From the NCBI GenBank assembly GCA_937139405.1, contig CAKZPV010000004.1, forward strand, positions 186,001-250,000: a stretch of 64,000 nt of DNA, in the 5' to 3' direction. The translations under genes and the position numbers were made by a program. Origin of the DNA: an uncultured Nitrospirota bacterium (GTDB taxonomy: Bacteria; Nitrospirota; Nitrospiria; Nitrospirales; UBA8639). The notes under the pieces are model-generated. The model made no database searches and had not been told where the DNA came from. It was given only the letters and a program-made list of their open reading frames with translations. Numbering within the stretch: position 1 is the stretch's first letter; each line of letters begins with the position of its first letter. Below, one piece after another: positions 8,446 through 17,335 of the stretch.

Positions 8446-9327
8446 ATGACTCGTCTGCAAGAAATCCGTCGCATTTTATGGTGGGTCCTCTTGCTGAATA
8501 TATTCGTGGCCACCGCAAAGTGGGTCTATGGAGTCATCACCCAGTCACTTGGTATGCAGGCCGATGGGCTACATTCATTTTTTGATGGCCTATCAAATGT
8601 CGTGGGCTTGGTGGGACTCTGGCTCGCCTCGCCTCAGCCCGATGCCAACCATCCCTATGGTCACAAAAAATTCGAGACGTTAACTGCTGGAGCCATTGGG
8701 GGATTTCTCATCATGACCTGTTTTTATCTCCTCTGGAAAGCCTATCGATCATGGGCGATGGACTTGCACCCGGAAGTCACCTCGATCAGTTTTACGATCA
8801 TGCTCATCACGATGGGCATCAATATTTTTGTGACGAAATGGGAACAAACAAAAGGGGGAGAGTTGAAAAGTGATATTCTGACGGCTGACTCGTATCACAC
8901 GGCAAGTGATGTCCTCACATCGTTGTCGGTGCTGGCTGGTCTCATCGCCATTCAAGCTGGCTACCCATTCATTGATCCAATTGTAGCAGTGGTGATTGCT
9001 GGCGTCATCGCTTGGACCGCAATGATCGTGCTCAAAGATGTCTTCTCATCCTTGACGGATCACATCCGACTAGAACCCGAAGACATTCGAACCGCTATAA
9101 TGACGATTCCAGGTATTTTAGATTGTCACGAAATCCGAACACGCGGATTGGCCAATCATGTGTTCGTTGACCTTTCCATTCATGTTGAGCCCACTTGGTC
9201 TATAGAACAAGCACATGGCCTAGCTACTGAGGTGGAAAACTTCTTGCTAACATATTTTGATTCCGTGGAGGATGTCGTGGTCCATATGGAACCAGAAGGA
9301 CACGAAACACAACAACGAGAATCCTGA
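8446..9327 (+). CDS. Cation diffusion facilitator (CDF) metal exporter
   Basis: A 293-residue protein with an N-terminal membrane domain (about residues 10-200) and a cytoplasmic C-terminal metal-sensing domain. The metal site residues are visible as ADGLHSFFDGLSN near residue 38 and DSYHTASDVLTS near 148, matching the HxxxD/DxxxD pattern of CDF transporters. PYGHKKFET lies near residue 68. The family exports Zn2+, Fe2+, Mn2+ or related ions by proton antiport; the first site has an H/D arrangement compatible with zinc or iron. It follows the antiporter gene on the same strand after 116 bp and is convergent with the histidine kinase gene, which ends 3 bp away. Confidence 0.9.
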   Translation: MTRLQEIRRILWWVLLLNIFVATAKWVYGVITQSLGMQADGLHSFFDGLSNVVGLVGLWLASPQPDANHPYGHKKFETLTAGAIGGFLIMTCFYLLWKAYRSWAMDLHPEVTSISFTIMLITMGINIFVTKWEQTKGGELKSDILTADSYHTASDVLTSLSVLAGLIAIQAGYPFIDPIVAVVIAGVIAWTAMIVLKDVFSSLTDHIRLEPEDIRTAIMTIPGILDCHEIRTRGLANHVFVDLSIHVEPTWSIEQAHGLATEVENFLLTYFDSVEDVVVHMEPEGHETQQRES

Positions 9328-9330
9328 GGA

Positions 9331-11271
9331 TTATGCAGAATAAATGGGTAGGGAAACGATAAAGTTCGTTCCTTGACCTGGCACACTGGTCACATGAATG
9401 GTCCCATTATGTTCCTGAATAATACCATGCACAACTGTTAACCCTAAACCCGTACCTTCACCAACTGCCTTGGTCGTATAAAAGGGGTCAAAAATTTTGG
9501 ATATCTGCTCTTCTGGAATACCTGTACCTGTATCCTGAAGGCTCAGTTCAAGCATATCTTCTCGAGCACAGAGTCTGATGGTGAGCGTTCCACCCTCGAG
9601 CATGGCCTGACAAGCATTCAACATCAAATTTAAGAGGACCTGACTGATGTGATCAGCATCGGCTAACACCTGAGGAAGATCAGACTCATAGTCTTTGACA
9701 ATGTCAATACTCTGGCTATTCAATTTCTCTACCAGAATTTCCAACACATTTCCGATTACCAAAACTAAATCGACACACCGCTGTTCAGAGGGGCGTTTCC
9801 GCGCAAAACTTAACAATTGATTCATAATTTTTGTGATGCGCTCCACCTGTGTCACGATGGTTTCTAATCCCCGCCTGGTCACTTCATCCTTGGCTTTGCG
9901 CATTAATAATTCTGCTCGCCCCAAAATCACATTCATTGGTGTGCCAATTTCATGGGCCATGCCAGATGCCAACGTCCCCAGTTCAGCTAGCCGCTCAGTC
10001 TTTCGTAATTGCTCCTCTAAACGACGCTCCTGTGTCACATCAAAGATATACCCCTCAATAGCCTTCACCTCTCGCGACTCAGATAAGACTCCACTTCCTT
10101 GCTCATAGACCCACTTAATCACATTTTCCTTTGTTTTTATCCGATAAGAAATCTGAAAAGACACTTTGGCTTGCAAGGCCTTCTGAATTTCCCGATTTAC
10201 CTTTGCAATATCATCTGAAAGAATCACATCCTGGCCAAATGACACATGCCTTGCTAAAAAAGCCTCGGGAGTATAGCCCGTAAGAGATTGACAACTCTGG
10301 CTAATGAACTCCATGGTCCAGTCACTATCATTCTGACACCGATACACCGTACCGGGTAAATTGGTGAGAAGAGCAGAAAAGGTACGTTGAACCTCCTTTA
10401 ATTGTTGCTGGGTCTGGATTCTTTCCGTGAGATCAAGAATCACCGCGACGAATACTCCACGGCCTACATGCAATCGATATTGCAAGTGAACTTCAATGGG
10501 ATATGTTGTTCCATTTTTTCTTTGATGAGTCGTTTGGAACTGTATCTTTTTGCGGTTCCCCATCCGAAGAGGCTCAAGAAGTTCGTGAAAGGAATCGTTG
10601 CTAAAGTCAGGCTTTATCTGCACAGGGGTCATGATCGACATTTCAGCCATGGTATACCCTAAATTTTTCTGCGCCCCTTTATTCACTTGAAGAAACAACC
10701 ATGTTTCTGCATCGAATACATAGAGCTCATTTAAAGACTCTTCCAATATTTGGCCAAGATATTCCGCTCTCTCTTCGCTCAGCTTTCGTTGGGAAATATC
10801 TCGAAGAATAACAGTCATCCAACGTTTTCCCGCTCGTTCTACCTTCGAAATCGACGCTTCCAGTGGAAACAATTCCCCTGTGTAACGCAGCCCAGAAATT
10901 TCCCTATACATGCCCATTCGGCGGTAAGTCTCCCCGCTTTGGGCAAAGCGTTGAAGATGCTCATGGTGGTCCGACCTCGCAGATAAAGGAATAAATTTGT
11001 CCAGTGGTTTTCCAAGAACATCAGAAGCAGAGCATTGGAAAATTTCTTCTGCTGCGGCATTAAACAGCACAATATTGTGATCATCATCAATGGTAATAAT
11101 CCCATCCATGGCTGAGTGAACAATACTAGCCAATTGCCGTTCCAGAACATCCAGGCCCTCTTGCGTATCATGATGCATGGCTTGAACTGCACGTAACTCT
11201 GCCACCTCCTGCTGAAGGGACAGAAGCTCTTTCTTGAGATCATGTTCTGAGGATGATGATTCTTTATTCAT
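9331..11271 (-). CDS. Cytoplasmic three-PAS sensor histidine kinase
   Basis: The 646-residue protein has no membrane segment and begins with a coiled coil (about residues 8-48). Three PAS domains follow at about 48-165, 172-285 and 298-415, then HisKA with the phospho-accepting H440 in SGMAHEIGTPMN, and a HATPase_c domain with DTGTGIPEEQ and GEGTGLGLTVVHG. It should phosphorylate the NtrC-type regulator encoded 82 bp upstream in the same operon. PAS1 retains an ITIDDDHNIVLFN entry typical of sensory PAS domains. No haem- or flavin-binding signature is certain, so the signal is unknown; a cytoplasmic redox or energy signal fits the neighbours and the lack of membrane anchoring. Confidence 0.93.
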   Translation of the reverse strand: MNKESSSSEHDLKKELLSLQQEVAELRAVQAMHHDTQEGLDVLERQLASIVHSAMDGIITIDDDHNIVLFNAAAEEIFQCSASDVLGKPLDKFIPLSARSDHHEHLQRFAQSGETYRRMGMYREISGLRYTGELFPLEASISKVERAGKRWMTVILRDISQRKLSEERAEYLGQILEESLNELYVFDAETWLFLQVNKGAQKNLGYTMAEMSIMTPVQIKPDFSNDSFHELLEPLRMGNRKKIQFQTTHQRKNGTTYPIEVHLQYRLHVGRGVFVAVILDLTERIQTQQQLKEVQRTFSALLTNLPGTVYRCQNDSDWTMEFISQSCQSLTGYTPEAFLARHVSFGQDVILSDDIAKVNREIQKALQAKVSFQISYRIKTKENVIKWVYEQGSGVLSESREVKAIEGYIFDVTQERRLEEQLRKTERLAELGTLASGMAHEIGTPMNVILGRAELLMRKAKDEVTRRGLETIVTQVERITKIMNQLLSFARKRPSEQRCVDLVLVIGNVLEILVEKLNSQSIDIVKDYESDLPQVLADADHISQVLLNLMLNACQAMLEGGTLTIRLCAREDMLELSLQDTGTGIPEEQISKIFDPFYTTKAVGEGTGLGLTVVHGIIQEHNGTIHVTSVPGQGTNFIVSLPIYSA

Positions 11272-11353
11272 ATGTTAATGTTTAGTGAGAACGTAGCAGT
11301 ACGGAGTAAATAGTAAACACTCAGAAGAAGAATTTGTCCCTAATTTCTTACTC

Positions 11354-12724
11354 TTAAATTTTCCCTTCTTCCATTTCGGAGAGCTTGCGATATAGGGTTT
11401 TGCGATCAATACCCAAAACATGGGCTGTTTGATATTTATTCCCGCCTAATTTTTCTAATACACGACGGATATACGACCATTCCACTTGCGCGAGAGGAAG
11501 GATTTGCTCAACCGCATCTTCAATGAATTGCCCCTCACCCTGAATATCCCGGATATTGAGTGGAAGATCCTCTAACACGATTTTCGATGTTTGCGTTAAT
11601 GTTGCCGCACGCTCCACAATATTTTCTAGCTCTCGAACGTTGCCTGGCCATGGATAATCAATGAGTCGAGCCAGAGCCGCATCTGTAATACCCTCAATAT
11701 GTTTCTGTTGTGCCGCCAAACTTTTTTGCAACAACCCGTGGGCCAACAATGGAATATCTTCTTTTCGTTCTCGAAGAGGAGGAAGACGTATTTCAATCAC
11801 ATTTAATCGATAATACAAATCTTCTCGAAACCGTTTCTCCTTCACTTCTTCGGCCAACATGACATTGGTGGCCGCGATCAACCGAACATTGACCGCCGTT
11901 GACCTCGTCGCTCCCACCCGACGTATTTCTCGCTCTTGCACGGCGCGTAACAACTTGGCCTGAAGCATCATGGGTAATTCGCTGACTTCATCTAAAAACA
12001 AGGTCCCATCGTGAGCCTCTTCGAACAGGCCACGTTTATCCGATTTCGCATCCGTAAACGACCCTCGTACATGCCCAAACAGTTCGCTTTCCAATAACAA
12101 GTCAGGAATGGCTGCACAATTAACAGGGACAAACGGCTTCAATTTCCGTTGACTATTAAAATGTAAAGCCTTCGCCACAAGCTCTTTTCCGGTCCCGCTT
12201 TCCCCGGTAATGAGAATATTTGTCTGGGAATCGGCGACACGGCGAATGAGATCAAAAATCTCTCGCATGGGCTTGCTTTTGCCCAAAATCTGATCAAAGG
12301 CAAATTCACGATTGACCACTTGACGTAATTGCTGTACTTCCTGACGAAGCAGCGATTCTCGCAACGCTTTTTGCACCGTCACTAATAGCTCATCAGCCTT
12401 AACCGGTTTCGTCAGATAATCAAAGGCTCCCTGCTTCATGGCCTCTACGGCCGACTGTACGGTGCCAAACGCAGTCATCATGACTAAATTCGTCTCCGCG
12501 TGATGTTGTACGATTTGTTCCAACAAACCAAGTCCATCCATCCCTTTCATTCGTAGATCGGACACCACGACTGGAAATTTCTCAGCCTGCATGCAGGTTA
12601 ACGCTTCTTGGCCATCTGAGGCCACGACCACTCGATAATGGTCTTCTTCTAGGGTGTCCTTTAACAATTCCCGCATTTCTTTTTCATCATCAACCACTAA
12701 GATTGAAGAAGGCTCTTGTTTCAT
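11354..12724 (-). CDS. NtrC-family sigma54-dependent response regulator
   Basis: From the preferred start (456 residues) the protein has a receiver domain (residues 7-120; phospho-acceptor D56 in VVSDLRMKGMDG), an AAA+ domain (about 145-375, Walker A GESGTGKE, arginine-rich LPPLRERKEDIP) and a Fis-type helix-turn-helix (NKYQTAHVLGIDRKTLYRKL). The loop that contacts sigma54, usually GAFTGA, reads GSFTDA. An ATG at 12757 is also in frame, but AAGG stands before the ATG at 12724, which starts like a receiver. It is the first gene of an operon with the histidine kinase. Its probable targets are the four sigma54 promoters found in this window. Confidence 0.93.
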   Translation of the reverse strand: MKQEPSSILVVDDEKEMRELLKDTLEEDHYRVVVASDGQEALTCMQAEKFPVVVSDLRMKGMDGLGLLEQIVQHHAETNLVMMTAFGTVQSAVEAMKQGAFDYLTKPVKADELLVTVQKALRESLLRQEVQQLRQVVNREFAFDQILGKSKPMREIFDLIRRVADSQTNILITGESGTGKELVAKALHFNSQRKLKPFVPVNCAAIPDLLLESELFGHVRGSFTDAKSDKRGLFEEAHDGTLFLDEVSELPMMLQAKLLRAVQEREIRRVGATRSTAVNVRLIAATNVMLAEEVKEKRFREDLYYRLNVIEIRLPPLRERKEDIPLLAHGLLQKSLAAQQKHIEGITDAALARLIDYPWPGNVRELENIVERAATLTQTSKIVLEDLPLNIRDIQGEGQFIEDAVEQILPLAQVEWSYIRRVLEKLGGNKYQTAHVLGIDRKTLYRKLSEMEEGKI

Positions 12725-12883
12725 AGAAAAATTCCTTGTTTCACTGAGGTGAATCATTCACAATTGGGGTGTTTGAACACAAACATTTTTGCAAACATAC
12801 TGGAAGCTTCTTCAACCCTTTATTACTATATTCAAGCTATTATCCTGGGAAATTTTTAGCTCTATCATATAAAATCACTTGCC

Positions 12884-12900
12884 TGTAGCATTTTGCGACA
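12884..12900. promoter_or_regulatory. Candidate activator binding site A (UAS)
   Basis: TGTAGCATTTTGCGACA is a 7-3-7 inverted repeat with six of seven base pairs matching between arms, the best copy of the motif. It lies 186 bp upstream of the sigma54 promoter at 13086 and 160 bp before the regulator gene on the other strand, so it could also serve autoregulation. Confidence 0.55.
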
Positions 12901-12917
12901 ATTGGTAATTTTTCATT

Positions 12918-12934
12918 TGTAGCAATTTACCCCA
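12918..12934. promoter_or_regulatory. Candidate activator binding site B (UAS)
   Basis: TGTAGCAATTTACCCCA has a perfect left half-site identical to site A and a poor right arm. Its centre is 34 bp from that of site A, close to three helical turns, which would place both sites on one face of the DNA. It is 152 bp from the promoter at 13086. Confidence 0.4.
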
Positions 12935-13085
12935 AATCGAGGAAGCAACGATACTTCGAGGGCCATTCACATGATGGCCGCATCATTCAGTCAAAATCAT
13001 TCTCGTGAAGATTTCCTCCATTAGGATAAATAGAAGAATTTCCAGATATTTTTCGGGGCTCATCAAAAAATAATTCGCCTTGCAG

Positions 13086-13101
13086 TGGCACCCCTCTTGC
13101 T
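13086..13101 (+). promoter_or_regulatory. Sigma54 (-24/-12) promoter of the stress protein at 13156
   Basis: TGGCACCCCTCTTGCT contains a full match to TGGCAC-N5-TTGC with the exact GG-N10-GC spacing. The start site should lie near 13111-13113. That is only a few bases before the ATG at 13117, so this promoter argues for translation from the ATG at 13156. Confidence 0.8.
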
Positions 13102-13155
13102 GATTTAAGAATAATCATGTCAAGTCCCATTTACTCTGGAAAGGATAGTAGGTCC

Positions 13156-14019
13156 ATGAAAATCACTATTGCTGTTGATGGCTCCACCTCTTCGAAACAT
13201 GCAGTTGGTGTCCTTGCACATCTCACGCCTCCTGAAGAATTAGTTCTTGTCCATGCTCTTAACCTTCCTGATTTCAATTACGCCATGATTTCACCTGACC
13301 TTCGCGCTGAAGTTCGGACCGATATGGAGTCCAAATTACGTAAGGAAGGGGAAGGCATTCTTACGCAAGCTAAGGAAGAATTCCCAGCTGATTTTCCGGA
13401 GGTTCAAGAGATACATCAAATTGGCCATCCGGTGGAGGTCATTCTCGAAACTGCTCGTTCTTCGAAATCTCACCTCATAATTTTAGGAGCCAGGGGACTT
13501 GGTTCCTTTAAAGAAGTGGTATTGGGCAGTACCTCTCATCGAGTCCTCATGCATTCACCTTGTTCTGCCATGATCATCAAAAAACCCGTTTCTCGCCTAA
13601 AAAAAGTCCTATTGGCAATTGAGGGAGAGGAAGATACCGATAAAGCCTTACAATTTTTGTCACTCCAACCGTTTCGAGAAGCGGTGGCCGTGGATGTTTT
13701 TGCGGTCTGGCCCCAACCCCAATTGGCCTGGCCGATGACGTTAGAGCAATCGAAGCTTCTTGAAATGCACGCCATTGAAGAAGCGCAAGACCGCATGAAA
13801 TCTGTGACAGACAAACTCGTTCGAATGAACTATACAGCTGAAGCCAAAGTAGGAATGGGCGACCCTGCCTTTGCAATTCTTGAACAAGCCAAAGCCTCTC
13901 AAGCAGATTTAGTCTTGATGGGTACACATGGCCGAGGGGGGCTGGCCAGATTCCTCATGGGAAGCGTTTCACATTCCGTTCTTCATCAAGCTGATTGCCC
14001 CGTTCTTATCGTACGTTAA
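13156..14019 (+). CDS. Tandem universal stress protein
   Basis: The preferred start gives 287 residues beginning MKITIAVDGS, the usual opening of a Usp domain. An ATG 39 bases earlier is possible, but it would sit almost on the predicted sigma54 transcription start, while AAGGA at 13140-13144 precedes the chosen ATG by 11 bases. Two Usp domains carry the nucleotide signatures GARGLGSFKEVVLGSTS and GTHGRGGLARFLMGSVS, so both look competent to bind ATP. The gene stands alone between the regulator pair and the cupredoxin gene. It has a strong sigma54 promoter and two upstream activator sites, making it the clearest predicted target of the neighbouring regulator. Confidence 0.92.
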   Translation: MKITIAVDGSTSSKHAVGVLAHLTPPEELVLVHALNLPDFNYAMISPDLRAEVRTDMESKLRKEGEGILTQAKEEFPADFPEVQEIHQIGHPVEVILETARSSKSHLIILGARGLGSFKEVVLGSTSHRVLMHSPCSAMIIKKPVSRLKKVLLAIEGEEDTDKALQFLSLQPFREAVAVDVFAVWPQPQLAWPMTLEQSKLLEMHAIEEAQDRMKSVTDKLVRMNYTAEAKVGMGDPAFAILEQAKASQADLVLMGTHGRGGLARFLMGSVSHSVLHQADCPVLIVR

Positions 14020-14208
14020 ACCAACCCATAAATCCCCGCTTCCCCACTTTTTGAAGGGAGGTGGAGCGAAAGTTTCAAACTTGTAATTCTTGTTGAGTGA
14101 ATGACATCGTTATTCTACATACTACAGCCGTATTCTGATCAGTATTTTTCAGCTCATCATCTTCTCGCTTCTCATTTCTCGCTATTCATTTCCCACATGT
14201 AAGTCGGT

Positions 14209-14225
14209 TGCGGAAATTTGCTACA
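14209..14225. promoter_or_regulatory. Candidate activator binding site C (UAS)
   Basis: TGCGGAAATTTGCTACA, read on the other strand as TGTAGCAAATTTCCGCA, has a perfect TGTAGCA half-site identical to sites A and B. It is 108 bp upstream of the promoter at 14333. A perfect 14-bp palindrome GGTTTGCGCAAACC follows at 14231-14244 and could be a second protein site. Confidence 0.4.
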
Positions 14226-14332
14226 GCTCAGGTTTGCGCAAACCACCCTTTTTCTGCATTTCCCTTTCCAACGCCCCCTGTTTTCTTAAAGGATTTCTAT
14301 GAAGAATTATCTGTTTGTGGCTCCCTTCCTTT

Positions 14333-14348
14333 TGGCACATCCATTGCG
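14333..14348 (+). promoter_or_regulatory. Sigma54 (-24/-12) promoter before the cupredoxin-hydrogenase cluster
   Basis: TGGCACATCCATTGCG is a full match to TGGCAC-N5-TTGC with GG-N10-GC spacing. Transcription should start near 14359, about 60 bases before the cupredoxin ATG. No separate promoter was seen before the following stress-protein gene, so this element may drive the hydrogenase operon too. Confidence 0.8.
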
Positions 14349-14417
14349 TTCTCAAAATAGATAGCATCGAGATCCACGACCACAACAGAGATAATAGAAC
14401 AAGAGGAGGAGCATTCC

Positions 14418-14843
14418 ATGCAACACAAACGGAGAGGGCGCTTTCATAGGATCGGGATAGCAACACTAGGAATTTTATTAGTAGGAGGTACCCTACTTTC
14501 CAATGCCCAATCCCAACAAGAAGTGAATGTGACCATTAAAGATTACAAATTTCAAACATCTCAAATGCCTCTCCAACTCCATACTGACACGATTATCCGT
14601 GTGAAGAATCTTGACAATGTGCGACATGACTTTGGATCACAAATGTTTCTGAATACACTGACGCATGTCGAGAGTAATGGAGTGGTTACATATGGGAAAG
14701 GCGTAGAAGGTGCATACCTTGACCCTGGACAAGAAGCATCTTTCCGGTTGGTGCTGGATCAAACCGGGCGCTTTCAATTCCAATGTTCTATTCATCAGGA
14801 CATGAAAGGCGAGATCCTATTGCTTATCGTGGATGCAGTGTAG
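14418..14843 (+). CDS. Periplasmic cupredoxin (type 1 copper protein)
   Basis: A 141-residue exported protein with a basic N-terminus and hydrophobic signal segment (about residues 10-30, ending NAQSQQ). The rest is a single cupredoxin fold. All four type 1 copper ligands are visible: H in VRHDFG near residue 76, then C, H and M in QCSIHQDMKGE near residue 127. This makes it a likely copper electron carrier or copper-binding protein outside the cytoplasm. AGGAGGAG before the ATG is a strong ribosome site. It is the first gene after the sigma54 promoter at 14333 and stands 148 bp before the stress-protein/hydrogenase operon. Its partner is not evident. Confidence 0.88.
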   Translation: MQHKRRGRFHRIGIATLGILLVGGTLLSNAQSQQEVNVTIKDYKFQTSQMPLQLHTDTIIRVKNLDNVRHDFGSQMFLNTLTHVESNGVVTYGKGVEGAYLDPGQEASFRLVLDQTGRFQFQCSIHQDMKGEILLLIVDAV

Positions 14844-14991
14844 CGAGCTACTGAAAAGAAGGAATGAAGCGAGGAGTCAGGAATAAATAGTAAGGAGAAA
14901 AAACAGATTTCTATTTCCCACTTTTCACCCTTATCTGCTTGCTCTTTAGCTTCCAATTCTCAATTTTTGCGCTGAAGCCTGGAGGGAATCA

Positions 14992-15975
14992 ATGATAAAC
15001 ATTGTCAAGCATATCCTCTTTGCCACGGATTTTTCACCCTGCTCAGCTCCGGCTTTTCGGTACGCAGTCGAATGGGCCAAAGTCTTTGATGCCACATTAA
15101 CTCTGTTTCATGGAATATCCCTTCAACCAGGAGTAGATATCGACGCGGGTATCGCCCAACGTTATTTGGACGAGCAACGCAATGTGGCAGAAGAACATTT
15201 AAAGCAGCTTCTTGATGAAGCACACCAACATGTCCCTCATGCAGCACTTGAAATGCGGACCGGTCTCGCCTCTAGCCAAATTTGTGACGTGGCCCGAGAG
15301 CAGCACACCGATTTAATTATTACCGGCACGCACGGATGGACAGGATTCAATCGTGTCGTCTTTGGAAGCATAGCGGAACGAGTGATTCAACGAGCACCAT
15401 GCCCAGTCCTCTCCATTCCAGATCGAAACCCAGATGAAACCACCGACTTACATACCCTCACGCTACAACCACGGCAGATCGTCTTGCCCGTTGATTTCTC
15501 TGATTGCTCAATCGATGCGTACGAATACGGTGTGGAAGTGGCCAAATGGTTTGATGCGTCCGTGACCTTGGTTCATGCCATTGAGCCGCTATCCTATAGT
15601 TTAGATTTTTCTTTGACACATCCCCTGGAAGACAAAGCCAACAGAAAGAAAATTGAGCATCGATTACAAGAATTGACCACGGTGCTCATAGAGCAAGGCC
15701 TATCCGCACGATATGAGTTAGTCTATACGCCGACGATGGAGGCCATTGTGAAGACCAGTGCCGCACAGGAAGCTGATTTAGTCGTCATGGGCACTCATGG
15801 TCGAAAAGGGCTACCTCGACTCATCTTGGGTAGCACAACCGCCAAAGTTCTCCAACACACCCCCTACCCCATCCTCACGGTCAAAAGTCCAAAGTTTGAG
15901 GAAGGCCATCACTCAGCAACTAAACGTGATCAAAGCTCAGACTCTGTCACATCAGGGAATAACCTGGACGCATGA
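14992..15975 (+). CDS. Tandem universal stress protein heading the hydrogenase operon
   Basis: A 327-residue protein with two Usp domains (about 1-145 and 158-305) and a polar C-terminal tail of about 20 residues. The nucleotide signatures are GTHGWTGFNRVVFGSIA and GTHGRKGLPRLILGSTT, both intact. A GGAGGG ribosome site precedes the ATG. Its stop overlaps the start of the next gene by 4 bp, and the following genes are closely spaced, so it begins a run that includes the hydrogenase and its maturation genes. No promoter is obvious in the 148 bp upstream, which suggests read-through from the sigma54 promoter before the cupredoxin gene. Confidence 0.92.
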   Translation: MINIVKHILFATDFSPCSAPAFRYAVEWAKVFDATLTLFHGISLQPGVDIDAGIAQRYLDEQRNVAEEHLKQLLDEAHQHVPHAALEMRTGLASSQICDVAREQHTDLIITGTHGWTGFNRVVFGSIAERVIQRAPCPVLSIPDRNPDETTDLHTLTLQPRQIVLPVDFSDCSIDAYEYGVEVAKWFDASVTLVHAIEPLSYSLDFSLTHPLEDKANRKKIEHRLQELTTVLIEQGLSARYELVYTPTMEAIVKTSAAQEADLVVMGTHGRKGLPRLILGSTTAKVLQHTPYPILTVKSPKFEEGHHSATKRDQSSDSVTSGNNLDA

Positions 15976-17321
15976 GAGATCAAGTTGATTCTGCAGTCTT
16001 AGCTGGCCAAGAAGGAATCCGAAATCTTCTTGCCCGCTTAAAAGTTCAATCGCAACATGTCGACTTTCAATTTCAGCGAGAAGCCGCGATTAGTTTGGTC
16101 TTGAAACCCTATCTGGATTCAATAACCGCACGATATTTGGCCCCGTTGTCTGAAGAAATTGAATTGGCAGAAGGATACCTTTATGCCGATTATTTTCCCA
16201 CGGATGGTCATCCTTCACTTGTTGAACAGATCAGGGACACTATTACTGAGCATGTCCCGGAAGAGGAACGTATATGGCTTGATCCGGTACGTCATTCGTA
16301 TATGGATCTGTTGCATGTCGTGGGGATTGATCAAGAGACACGACCGCACCGCTTACATTTTCAATCCTTGGGCGATCAACAACAATTTGATGTGCCATAT
16401 TTAGAGAAAACCCCCGTTGAGAAAGATCGCATACTTCTCACGAGACTCATACGTGGGGCCTCTGGAACGTATCTGCCTGGTCCGCCTCTCGTTCTATCAT
16501 TTGCAATTGGGAATACTCTATTGGCGTTCACGCATGAGCTGCGCCGAGGAATTGAATGTAATACAGGTAATTTCGCTCTTGCCGAATGGCCGGAATTTAC
16601 TAATACTTATGGCTATTTATTGATTTGGAGTTTAGCGCGGATCCGCGGCAGCGCGCTGATCACTGCTGACGCCCAAGTCACGTATTGGAATGAAACCGGC
16701 AAGCCCTTCTTATATGCTATCGCCCTCTATGAACATCACGAGTTCCAGGAATTTTCGCAAGCCCTAGCTGAATGGGAACAATTAAGTTCGTTACCACTAC
16801 CGACTTCCCAGGACGGACAAACCGGCCAAAAGAATGTGTGGGTTCAATACGCAGAAAACGAACAAGCCTTATCACAATTAGTCACTCGATTCGTCCTCAC
16901 TTCAACCCAACTCACAGTGGAAACAGATACGGCTAACCGGCTGGATTTCATCAAACATCAACTGGCCTCAACATTCGGATGTTCGCTTCATTTCAGGGGC
17001 GAGACATTATCTCCACCGCCACATTCGCAGCCACATGTAGATTTGCTCGCTGATACATACGTCGCTCCACCTGTCACGGTCTCAGGCAAGGAGGAGAACA
17101 AACTCTTATCTATGTTTTTAGAAAACGTCTACTTAGAATGGGCTGAACAACCGTCGCCCACACTCAAGGGGAAAACGCCACGACAATATTGCCGAGAAAA
17201 TCATGACACAGCCGAGGTCGCTGAGCTGATCGATCAAATGGAACACAATGATTTAGGCCTCCAGCGTAAGGGACAATCAGCCTACGATTACCACATTCTC
17301 AGAGCACACATCGGATTATAA
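15972..17321 (+). CDS. Uncharacterised 449-residue protein in the hydrogenase operon
   Basis: I do not recognise the whole protein. It is soluble, has no signal peptide and has few cysteines. The region around residues 295-345 (VLTSTQLTVETDTANRLDFI) and the C-terminal region around 385-435 (PTLKGKTPRQYCRENHDTAE) resemble a module seen in some SEC-C-motif and MbcA/ParS-type proteins, where G-G-K-T-P-R-E is typical. The zinc-binding SEC-C cysteines are not present here. It overlaps the preceding stress-protein gene by 4 bp and ends 14 bp before the hydrogenase beta subunit, so translational coupling and a role tied to the hydrogenase or its control are plausible. No function is assigned. Confidence 0.8.
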   Translation: MRDQVDSAVLAGQEGIRNLLARLKVQSQHVDFQFQREAAISLVLKPYLDSITARYLAPLSEEIELAEGYLYADYFPTDGHPSLVEQIRDTITEHVPEEERIWLDPVRHSYMDLLHVVGIDQETRPHRLHFQSLGDQQQFDVPYLEKTPVEKDRILLTRLIRGASGTYLPGPPLVLSFAIGNTLLAFTHELRRGIECNTGNFALAEWPEFTNTYGYLLIWSLARIRGSALITADAQVTYWNETGKPFLYAIALYEHHEFQEFSQALAEWEQLSSLPLPTSQDGQTGQKNVWVQYAENEQALSQLVTRFVLTSTQLTVETDTANRLDFIKHQLASTFGCSLHFRGETLSPPPHSQPHVDLLADTYVAPPVTVSGKEENKLLSMFLENVYLEWAEQPSPTLKGKTPRQYCRENHDTAEVAELIDQMEHNDLGLQRKGQSAYDYHILRAHIGL

Positions 17322-17335
17322 GAACAGGTAAGAGA

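Noticed and set aside
12755-12757. ATG at 12757 as the start of the response regulator
   Set aside because: No ribosome site precedes it, while AAGG lies before the ATG at 12724, which begins directly at the receiver domain.
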